DNA from: Dryas octopetala
Lineage: Eukaryota; Streptophyta; Magnoliopsida; Rosales; Rosaceae
DNA length: 64,000 nt
NCBI GenBank assembly: GCA_963921425.1
Contig: OY992840.1
Location: 15,850,621-15,914,620 of the forward strand
Direction of reading: 5' to 3'
In this document: positions 55,921 through 64,000 of the stretch, one piece after another
How positions within the stretch are numbered: position 1 is the stretch's first letter
Layout of the letters: each line of letters starts with the position of its first letter
Position numbers and translations under genes: made by a program
The notes under the pieces: generated by a model
The model's database searches: none
What the model was told of the DNA's origin: nothing
What the model saw: only the letters and a program-made list of their open reading frames with translations

Positions 55921-58035
55921 CTAACTTGATAACTTCAAATTCTGAATAAGTTTATCCACCATAATTGTCTGCTGCACCCCACTCAGAGACTCCGAGTTCA
56001 TAATTGCATTAGCAACGATGATCACCATAGATGGTGAAGCAGCATTGACCTAGAAGTTAATCAGAATTTAAAAGGAACAGTGGTATTAGAACGCTTATGT
56101 TTCCAAATACGAAAACAAGTTTACGGCAATGAAAACATCCCAACTGAGAATTAAGTTCAGCCGAGTCTCAAGAAAGGCTACTCAAGCCTACAAGCTAGTG
56201 TTGAATAGATTTTACTATTGATGCCAAAAGCAAAGAAAATTAGGTGCTACTAAGATATGATGGATGTAAGGACCTGCTTCAATGCAATTAAAAAATAATA
56301 ATAATTCCATTAAAAAAGAAGAAAAAAGAAAAAAGGCCCTTAAGAAATATACCCAAACACGGCCATTTAAACCAATTGCTATCTCAAAGGAAAGCTTCTT
56401 TCCAAGTGCCGCAAGAACTGGACATGTTGGTGAACTCAACAACCTGAAAACCAGATGACTTGTTAAATTACCATAGAACAAAGAAAATCCTCAATCTATA
56501 GCTGTTTTATGCATTGACTATGTGCTTAGACAAGAGCAGTATCTATCTCCTAAGCACTTCTTAGGTATCGTAGCAAGGGGAACTCAATCTCACATTCTTG
56601 AGAGGCCAGTTGAACATTCAAACGTGAAGCCTTCTTTAAGGGGGCCATACTCTCCTGCTTTTCCACTGGCTATAGATCACATAGCAATTTAGAACAAAGT
56701 CAAAAAAATATTCATAAGAATCCAATAAATCAACATTCACAAGAACTAATACACAGGGGAACACATAAGACATAAAATTGAAAAAGATACGACAGAAAAC
56801 CAACCATCAGTGCATGACAACTCAGGATTCATGCCAGGGTTTGCCTTCACGACCCGAACATAAAGCAAAGTACCTACCTGCCAAGCAACTCATTAGCCAT
56901 GGTGAAATATTGCAAAAAAAAATAAAAAATAATAGACCTGAATTTGAAGTTAAGAGAATAAATAGAAAAAATAATGAAATTACTATAAAGCACTGCACCT
57001 ACTTGCATATAAAGCAAAGGACCAAAATTAAAACAATGAAATTACTACTATTTCAGTAAAGCATCAGTCACCAACAACAAGATCAAACCAATTATATTAC
57101 TTAAATCTCATAAAAAGCCCCAACATCTCCCTAATATGTAAATAACTTTTTATTGGCAGTAATAACAACTGGTCTAATAGATGAGGCATGACTGTTGCTT
57201 CATTGATGGCTAGGACTAGGAAGAGATGATAAGGATGTTTTAGTTTGTGAACACTGAACAAAGTATAAGGGCTACTGATCTTAAAGCAGAGCATACACTT
57301 TAATCCATGTTTTGACAATTGAATATATTTGGATCTTACTTCTTAGTACTACAAACTTTGTAATTGTAAAGTATAATCTGTGAATGCAAATACTCGCAAC
57401 ATATATTGTCCTGGTTTTAAACTTATATTTTCCATTAACTATATTATATGAATGTTATGCATATTTTTCTCGTTCCTTGTATTACAAATTATGTTGCAAA
57501 AGTATGCAAAAACATGTCAAAGTGTAGATTTTGTAAAATTAATGGAACAAAGGAATAAATACAACTTAAATTTAAACAAACCGCAAACTTTGGTATGTTT
57601 CTCCTGGTTCCTCCCTCGAAAGCAAGCACGGGCAAAAATGCCAATGAGGGTCCTTTAATGTCCACCAGAAAATTCTAAACCCATACAAGGAAAAAAAAAA
57701 TCATAAACAAGAAGCTGGCAGCAAAGAACCAAAATCATAAACAAGGATATACTAAAGCTCTTACATCTGCTTTAGAGTCCACCACAATTCCAAGAACAGA
57801 GTCCGCTACGCAAGGCACGTACTGCACAAACAACACTGATTGAAATATTATGTGCAAGAAAAAAAAATGCAACTTTTTTTTTAATGTGGAAACGTACTGA
57901 CCCTTTTCTGGGATGTTTCGACCCAATATTTGTTTGGCTTCGAGAACTTCAACTTCCCAGCCTTCATCACAGATATTGCGTCACAATCCTGAATAAATAA
58001 AAAATTATGAGAGAGAGATATTGATAGCCATTTGT

Positions 58036-58070
<35 letters not shown>

Positions 58071-58276
58071 GCGGAGACCGCCACCGAGCTTGATAGTCTG
58101 GTTAGCCATGTTTGAGAGGTCAAGAACCACATCGCCTGGAACCTAAACACCATGAAATTCGAAATTACAGAAAACAAAAGGAATTTTTTTTTTTTTTAGA
58201 GAGAAATAGAAAGAGGAGTTCTTACAACTGATTGGTCGACGAAGCTCGCCGGAGAATCGGGCGCTTTATTTGCCAT
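55921..58276 (-). CDS. RRP40: Exosome complex component RRP40 (EXOSC3 homologue)
   Basis: This is an RNA-binding cap subunit of the RNA exosome, acting in 3'-5' RNA processing and decay in nucleus and cytoplasm. Nine exons on the minus strand: 58276-58226, 58142-58068, 57988-57902, 57821-57765, 57674-57582, 56877-56805, 56669-56594, 56443-56353, 56049-55921. They encode 243 aa, the usual plant length. The N-terminal region includes VPGDVVLDLSNM. The S1 domain spans about residues 65-145 (KRYVPCVADSVLGIVVDSKA, FLVDIKGPSLAFLPVLAFEG). The C-terminal KH-like domain contains the family GxNG motif as IGLNGRVW. The product ends MVDKLIQNLKLSS. It is head to head with the PPR gene. Confidence 0.94.
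57697..57745 (+). repeat. 15-bp direct repeats around a short insert, RRP40 intron
   Basis: AAAATCATAAACAAG at 57697-57711 and 57731-57745 are identical and flank AAGCTGGCAGCAAAGAACC. This could be a further member of the tiny-insertion set with a very short A-tail, or a simple local duplication. Confidence 0.4.
58031..58067. repeat. (GA)n microsatellite at an RRP40 splice donor
   Basis: The (AG)n run, about 16 units, directly abuts exon 58142-58068 on the intron side. Read on the minus strand, the donor is GTCTCTCTCT..., so the donor context is formed by the repeat itself. Confidence 0.85.
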
Positions 58277-58508
58277 TCTATCACAAAATTGTGCGATTTT
58301 CCGACGAGTAATTACTAATCGGCGATTAGAGCAGACTGAGTAGAAGAGGAAGAAGACAACTAGGGTAAAAGAAGAGCCGCGAAGGGCATTTAAGTCATTT
58401 GCCGTCATTTCTATATTACTTTTTTGTTTTCTTTGGCCATTCGCTTGAAAGAAAATCCCGCCTCTTCTTACGACGTCGTTCGGAGCCGGAAACTTTGGAC
58501 GAGAACCA
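58277..58508. promoter_or_regulatory. Shared upstream region of RRP40 and the PPR gene
   Basis: Only 232 bp separate the two divergent start codons. No TATA box is evident in either direction, which suits housekeeping genes. The two leaders may overlap. Confidence 0.6.
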
Positions 58509-61043
58509 ATGGCAATCGTCAGACCGCAAGGCTCTTCCTATTCGATTCATACGTACGGTCACTGTACGCAGCACCAACTCAGAAGTCGTGCAAGAACGCC
58601 TTGCTTAGTATCTTTGACTTCCAAGTTTCACAATTTTTGTTCTGGAATACAATTCCTGGAAACCCCATCTCAGAAATCAATTTCGGGACGTGGGTTTTCG
58701 AGGAATTATTCTCTGGTCGATGTTTTATCGGCTGGTGAGCTGGTTAAGAAGTATGTAGAGGATGGGTGCTGCGAAGACGCAATCACAATCTACGTTAAAA
58801 TGCTCGAATTTGGTTTGCCAGTTGAGGAATTTAAGTTCTTTCCGTGTCTGATTAAGGCTTTTGGGGGGCTTTCTGATGTAGGCAAGGCCAGGGAGATTCA
58901 TGGGCATGTGTTGAAATTTGGAGTTTTGGGTGATGTTTATGATGTCAATTCGCTTTTGGGTGTTTACTGGAAATGCGGAGCGGTTGACGATGCAGTTCAG
59001 ATGTTTGAGAAAATGCCCAGGAGGGATTTGGTTTCATGGAACACAATGATATCTGGGTTTTGCCATTCAGGAGATTACATGGGTTCATTGCTAATGTTTA
59101 GTCGGATGATGGTCGAGGATCACTGGGTGTTACCGAATCGGGTGGCTTGCCTTTCAGCTCTCACGTCGTGCTCTGCAGTTCAGTCTTTAGTTCATGGAAG
59201 AGAAATTCATGGTTTTGTTGTGAAACGTGCTCTAGATACTGATGAGTTCCTGGTTAGCGGATTAATCGATATGTACATGAAATGTGGGGACGTAAAGAAT
59301 GCAGAATATGTTTTTAGGAGTGTCATTAATGAAGAGTCGATCAGAGGGAATCCAGTGATATGGAATGTGATGATCTCAGGATATGTCTCTAACGGGTGTT
59401 TGTCACATGCAGTGGAGTTGTTCCTGGACATGTTGGCAATTGGGTTGTTACCAGATACTTCCACGATGGTTGCTGTTATAGTTCTATGCTCTCAGCTGTT
59501 GGATTTAGCATTTGGAAAGCAAATCCATAAATTCAGTTTTAGCACTCGATTGATCATTGATGTAAGAGTTGAAACAGCTCTTATGGACATGTATTTTAAG
59601 TGTGGTGATAGCAAAGCTGGTCTTGAAATCTTCAGAAGGTCTCTTAATCGTAACTTGGTCACGTGGGGCGCTGTCATCTCAAATTTTGCTCAAAGTAATC
59701 GTCCTCATGAGTCATTGAATCTGTTCCGTGACTATATATTGGAATACGGCTTTGTAGACTCTATCATAATCTTGGCTGTTCTGCGGGCCTGTTCGTCCTT
59801 GACTGTTAAGTCTAAAGGAATCCATGGGCTAGTAGTGAAATTGGGGTTTGATTCAAATGTGTTTGTTGGAGGTGCTTTAGTTGATATGTATGCTAAATGC
59901 AGAGATATGGAGTCTGCTCAAAAGGTCTTTTATAGATTACCAGCTAGAGATTTGGTTTCGTGGAATGCTCTGATATCTGGATGTACTCAGAATGAGTATC
60001 CAGATGAAGCTTTAAAGGCATTCCTTGACATGCAATTCGAAAAAATTAGACCCAATACTGTGACAGTTGCTAGTATTCTATCAGTTTGTGCTCAGTTGTC
60101 TGTCATGAAGTTGTGCAAGGAGGTTCATGGTTACTTATTACGACAAGAATTTGAGTCCAATGCTCTTGTGAGCAATTCTCTAATAACTACCTATGCAAAA
60201 TGTGGGGACATAAAGAGCTCATGGACTGTATTTGAGAAAATGCCTGAAAGAAATGAAGTATCATGGAATTCAATTCTTTTGGGGTTAGGAATGCATGGCC
60301 ATGTGGATGAAACATTTGCTTTGTTTGAGAAAATGGAAGCAGCAGGATTGACGCCTGACCATGCAACTTTTACAGCTCTTCTATCTGCATGCAGCCATGC
60401 AGGGAGGGTTGAAGAAGGATTGAAGTATTTTAAACGTATGGTTAAAGATTACAAAATTGAACCTCAACTTGAACAGTACACCTGCATGGTTGATCTTTTA
60501 GGCCGAGCTGGCCATCTGAAGCAAGCATATGATATGATTTTGACAATGCCTCTTGCCCCTGATGACCGTATATGGGGATCATTACTTGGGTCATGCAAAA
60601 TTCATGGTGATGAAAGACTGGCCAAAGTTGTGGCTGAACATGTCTTCAAACTTGATCCTTCTAGTATCGGTTACCGTACACTTCTTGCAAACTTATATGA
60701 AGATTATGGGAAATGGAATGAAGTTAATAGGGTTAGATCAGATATCAAAGGCATGGGACTCAAGAAGAGGCCTGGATGTAGTTGGATTGAAGTTGATAAC
60801 AATGTTCATGTATTTACTGCAGGTGATCAATCTCATAACCAGTCAGAGGAGATATATGCTACAATAGAAAGTTTAACGATTGAAATTGGAAAGGCAGGAT
60901 ATATTCCTCAATTACTGACCGTAACTGCTGGGCTTGATGAAGTTTATGATGAAGATCTTATATCATTTAAAGACAATGGTTTTCTGTTTTGGGGTGCAAG
61001 TAGAACCAATAACCAAACAGTTCCAATGGAAATGATGACCTGA
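58509..61043 (+). CDS. Pentatricopeptide repeat protein, PLS class, E+ subgroup
   Basis: An intronless gene of 844 aa. From about residue 75 it is a string of PPR motifs with PLS spacing, such as DVYDVNSLLGVYWKCGAVDD, DLVSWNTMISGFCHSGD and NALVSNSLITTYAKCGDIKS. The E/E+ region follows (WGSLLGSCKIHGDERLAKVV, GLKKRPGCSWIEVDNNVHVF, then AGDQSHNQSEEIYATIESL). There is no DYW deaminase domain; the protein ends shortly after E+. Such proteins bind organellar RNA sequence-specifically and usually help C-to-U editing by recruiting a DYW partner. The basic, Ser/Arg-rich N-terminus (about 60 residues) fits a mitochondrial or plastid targeting peptide. Start ATG 58509 is the first in frame. The RNA target cannot be assigned. 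Confidence 0.93.
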   Translation: MAIVRPQGSSYSIHTYGHCTQHQLRSRARTPCLVSLTSKFHNFCSGIQFLETPSQKSISGRGFSRNYSLVDVLSAGELVKKYVEDGCCEDAITIYVKMLEFGLPVEEFKFFPCLIKAFGGLSDVGKAREIHGHVLKFGVLGDVYDVNSLLGVYWKCGAVDDAVQMFEKMPRRDLVSWNTMISGFCHSGDYMGSLLMFSRMMVEDHWVLPNRVACLSALTSCSAVQSLVHGREIHGFVVKRALDTDEFLVSGLIDMYMKCGDVKNAEYVFRSVINEESIRGNPVIWNVMISGYVSNGCLSHAVELFLDMLAIGLLPDTSTMVAVIVLCSQLLDLAFGKQIHKFSFSTRLIIDVRVETALMDMYFKCGDSKAGLEIFRRSLNRNLVTWGAVISNFAQSNRPHESLNLFRDYILEYGFVDSIIILAVLRACSSLTVKSKGIHGLVVKLGFDSNVFVGGALVDMYAKCRDMESAQKVFYRLPARDLVSWNALISGCTQNEYPDEALKAFLDMQFEKIRPNTVTVASILSVCAQLSVMKLCKEVHGYLLRQEFESNALVSNSLITTYAKCGDIKSSWTVFEKMPERNEVSWNSILLGLGMHGHVDETFALFEKMEAAGLTPDHATFTALLSACSHAGRVEEGLKYFKRMVKDYKIEPQLEQYTCMVDLLGRAGHLKQAYDMILTMPLAPDDRIWGSLLGSCKIHGDERLAKVVAEHVFKLDPSSIGYRTLLANLYEDYGKWNEVNRVRSDIKGMGLKKRPGCSWIEVDNNVHVFTAGDQSHNQSEEIYATIESLTIEIGKAGYIPQLLTVTAGLDEVYDEDLISFKDNGFLFWGASRTNNQTVPMEMMT

Positions 61044-61398
61044 TAATTCTCAGTCCATCGCTAATTTGCTAGGCCATTTTGCTTTTAGTCAGAAAGGAAA
61101 TCTATTACTGTTTCGAGTGATTGAGAAGGATTGGGATGATTCCCATTCAATGATATACATTCCGGCAAAGAAATTATTCATGAGACCTATCCATCTATCT
61201 TCGCAACTGATTGACTTCTCATTTTATGCTGGTCTTTCCATATATAGTAAAAGGATTATTGAAAAAAAAAAAACATGATCGTTCCCAGCCAATGCGCCAA
61301 GCAGTTGTATATAAGATCTAGACAAGCAACTGCCCAATCTCCATTTAGCGGACCTAGAAGAGCATTTCTAGAAGACTGGTAGGTTCTTTCTCTACATT

Positions 61399-61448
61399 GT
61401 TTCATATTGGTTTTTTTTCCTTTCTTGTCAGGAGTTTCATATTGGTTT
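61399..61448 (-). mobile_element. Tiny T-headed insertion, identical 15-bp flanks
   Basis: GTTTCATATTGGTTT at 61399-61413 and 61434-61448 are identical. The 20-bp insert reads TCCTGACAAGAAAGGAAAAA on the minus strand. Confidence 0.75.
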
Positions 61449-61720
61449 ATTATCTTATTCCCATGGTAACAGAGTAACAGAAAGCAACAAATTACGTTTA
61501 TTCTCTATCATCAGTCAATTCAGCAGACTGAGAAGAGGTGGAAGGGAATCATCTGCTGAGATAACATGGTAGAACTTTTCTTTCTTTTTCTGAACTTTTT
61601 TTGTCTTTTGAGTTTGAGTGGCGGATGTGGTGGGAAAGTGAGGGTAAGTTGAAGGAGATCTCTCAGTTAAAATCTTAAAATTTAAGAATCTTAGTTGAAT
61701 GGATTGGAGTTCAAGAATAG

Positions 61721-62269
61721 CTAATAATGGTTGCTTTCAACTGCAGGGCAGGGGTGAGTTTTCAATGGGTGTTTCTCAACCTCTATGGTAGCTGCTGATG
61801 CTTTCTCAATGGGAGTGACGAGTGATGCTACATCCCAACCTGTGCGTTGAAGTCGTGCTTCTAAAGATTTGGATGCTCCCCCAGCTGCAATGCCCTTTGA
61901 GCTATGTGCCAATTCTTGTGGACTATCACAGCCAGGAGCTTTAAAAATGAAATGTATTCTAATGTGTATACTATCAATGACAAGGTTCAGACATTTACAA
62001 TAACAAAGATGAAATTTTGCGGTCTGCATAAACCTTTTATCTTTGGGCCAAGATTCTCCCACATTCCTGGTGTCCATTGGTGGGAGGCCCACTTCTTGTG
62101 GGGACTGTCCCCACTCCAGAGGGCCCAGTACAGAGAGGATTGCCTGGAGAATAAGGGAGAAAAGCATCCCCACTGCTGGGGTGAGGAAGGGGCTCATCGA
62201 ATTCAGTGGTATACCCAAAAGACTATAAGGACTATTAAGAGTGAGTGACCCACCAAAATTTGATGTCAA
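61721..62269 (-). other. Unassigned 182-codon open reading frame
   Basis: The frame is open from 62269 to 61721 on the minus strand. The N-terminal half (to about residue 100) looks like non-coding sequence read in frame. The C-terminal part (about residues 105-175), with SSKGIAAGGASKSLEARLQR and WDVASLVTPIEKASAATIEV, looks more protein-like. I do not recognise a family. It could be a captured gene fragment, a lone terminal exon, or chance. Confidence 0.25.
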
Positions 62270-63415
62270 ATATTTTCTAACCTAAAAACTTGGGTTGGAT
62301 GTAACACAACATCAACCTAGGTGTACCCCAGTACCTAATTCCACAACCAGAGTTTGCAGAGCAAATAATTTATGTCAAACCCTTTAAAGATAGTTTAATA
62401 CCATATAACACATTGTGTCGGTGTACCCAGTACCAAAATAATGTCAAATGAATCAAACCCTCTCAGCAGAAAACTTCAAACTCCTGAAAGCAATGAAAAT
62501 CAAGGCAAGGGTCCACCAAACTTAACTACCAACCTCTCTTAATGCAAAGCTGTTTGCTAGAGATATAAAACAAGTACAGATCAGTATGAGTTGGAGTTTT
62601 ATGGTGGCATTAGATTCTCACCTCTAGCTATTATTTCTTGACAAGCATTATATTTTCTTTTTCTTTTTCTAATAGATGGGTATAAACTCCAAAAAGGTGT
62701 AATTTGCCTTCACAAATCTTATCTCTTTCTGCCTTTGTACTGTTGACAACCAACCGTTGACATTTCTTGACAACAATCTAAATGATCTTGGCAGAGAAGA
62801 AAATTTGCTTTAAGGTACAATAATTGCATTAAAGTCTTTAAAGATATAAAAAGATAGACCCTAGTACAAAAAGCAACTGCTCACCAACAACTAAGATTTA
62901 GCTTTCGAGAAACTAAATTATTGGCCTTCAAGGCTTCAACTGGGGTCCCAAATTTGATGGCATCATAAATCTTGATCATATGTAGAACCTTACATTATCG
63001 CACAATAATTCAGCATATAATTTGTACCAGACTCAACTCCAACCATTAAACTGCAGTAATTGATGAATCAAGAAATATCCTCGATAGAAATCCAAGTGCA
63101 TATTACTTCAAAAGATTGAACCCTCATACTGTAGCAGTGTCAAACAAAACTATAATCCTTGAATGTTGGAAGCAAATGATGAATTTGTTACCAAGGTTGG
63201 TGCCAAAATTACATAAACAGTGTGGTGCAAAATAATATAACTTCAGCCAACATAGCATTATAAATTAATTGTATAACCAAAACCCCTAGAGTTATTTCAT
63301 TCACCCTCCACAACAAGAATCTTATCAATACACCCAATGATCGTGTTATTCTATCCTTTTCCTCTTAAATACGTCCTATAATACATCGTCTTCATTTCTG
63401 AACATTTAACCATTC

Positions 63416-63629
63416 TTATAATAACTTAATTCCATCATTGTTTATACTATGCGAGTTGGCATCAAGGAGGTTCTCTAGCGATCTGGTTTTTCTGCGCCGA
63501 ACTTTGCCTGCTTCTTTCAATAACTCAGCTAACCTTCTTTTCTCGTCATCCACATCAGGATTAGCCGTCCCAAGTTTTTCTTCCCTCATCCCAACAACAT
63601 GCTCCAAGATTTCAATTGCATCATCCAAC
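63416..63629 (-). CDS. TPR / kinesin-light-chain-like protein, last exon (gene continues beyond window)
   Basis: The terminal exon encodes about 70 aa and is preceded by a good acceptor (TTACGCAG on the minus strand). It begins LDDAIEILEHVVGMREEKLG, the second half of a TPR of the type seen in kinesin light chain and nephrocystin-like repeats. It continues NPDVDDEKRRLAELLKEAGK and a basic tail RRRKTRSLENLLDANS. Plant proteins of this kind include the KLCR/CMU proteins of the cortical microtubule-plasma membrane interface and related organellar TPR proteins. One exon does not decide between them. 63630-64000 is intron. Confidence 0.6.
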
Positions 63630-64000
63630 CTGCGTAAATAATCAAAAAAGATATCAAAGAATTAACATATTCACTAATTGACAATACTGTCTCGCTCAGA
63701 ATACCTAATTTAGCAAATGTGTATCAAACTAAGAAATTTTCGCTTCCAAAAGAGCAATAAATTACAAAAGTTTCCACAGCTTAATAAGCTTCTGTTTTTT
63801 CCCTGGAATAGCCCTTATTCAGGTCAGTAAAAACAATGTCCTAACAATTAACATTCTGTATATGCTTAAAACTGGTTTTGAACAAAAGTCCAAAAGGGAA
63901 AGGAAGAGCGTTGCATATAATAAGCTTCTCAGGGTGTGCTCATGGAAAAAGATCATAAACAAATATCTGCCTTTACATTCATAATTGTGTCACTACCATC

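Larger units (their letters stand above)
61044..63415. other. Interval between the PPR gene and the TPR gene
   Basis: It contains the PPR 3' UTR, one tiny insertion, one unexplained 182-codon open frame (61721-62269, minus) and the 3' UTR of the minus-strand TPR gene at its right end. The rest is featureless AT-rich DNA. Confidence 0.5.

Noticed and set aside
59207-59464. Minus-strand open frames inside the PPR gene
   Set aside because: They are antisense shadows of a clear 844-codon PPR gene.

Overview
The window is nuclear DNA of a flowering plant, most likely a rosid eudicot. Genes are intron-rich, intergenic DNA is AT-rich, and the encoded proteins are plant-specific or plant-like: a chloroplast MEP-pathway enzyme with a transit peptide, an SRO protein, a WEREWOLF-type R2R3-MYB, a PLS-class PPR protein and a DUF1645 protein. 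Exon boundaries were read by eye from splice sites, reading phase and family conservation. Treat them as accurate to about one base.

Layout. 1-19226 (+): the 3' portion of the DNA-damage kinase gene ATM, with 45 complete exons and an intron GC-AG boundary in the kinase region. Its introns carry a Mutator-like element, a miniature LTR-type element, a PIF/Harbinger element with a LINE fragment nested in it, and several tiny A-tailed insertions. 23090-25596 (+): a group-II SRO gene (PARP-like plus RST domains). 30601-31392 (+): a single-exon DUF1645 gene. 36546-40892 (-): DXR, 12 exons. 43015-46724 (-): PEX14, 12 exons. 50152-51585 (-): WER/GL1-like R2R3-MYB, 3 exons. 55921-58276 (-): exosome subunit RRP40, 9 exons, head to head with 58509-61043 (+), an intronless PPR-E+ gene. 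63416-63629 (-): the last exon of a TPR / kinesin-light-chain-like gene that runs off the right edge.

The genes do not form a pathway cluster. This is ordinary plant gene neighbourhood, and only RRP40 and the PPR gene plausibly share a promoter.

The most unusual signal is repeated and not a gene. At about 16 places a very short insert (about 9-33 bp) ending in an A-run, or starting with a T-run on the opposite strand, is flanked by perfect or near-perfect 12-21 bp direct repeats. The homopolymer always abuts the copy expected for target-primed reverse transcription. One longer member (188 bp) looks like a LINE 3' end. I read the set as ultra-short 5'-truncated LINE insertions. One sits between a TATA-like box and the start codon of the MYB gene. 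Other structures include a 46-bp-arm foldback, a 24-bp perfect inverted repeat, a small element with terminal inverted repeats enclosing a 21-bp minisatellite, and several MITEs.
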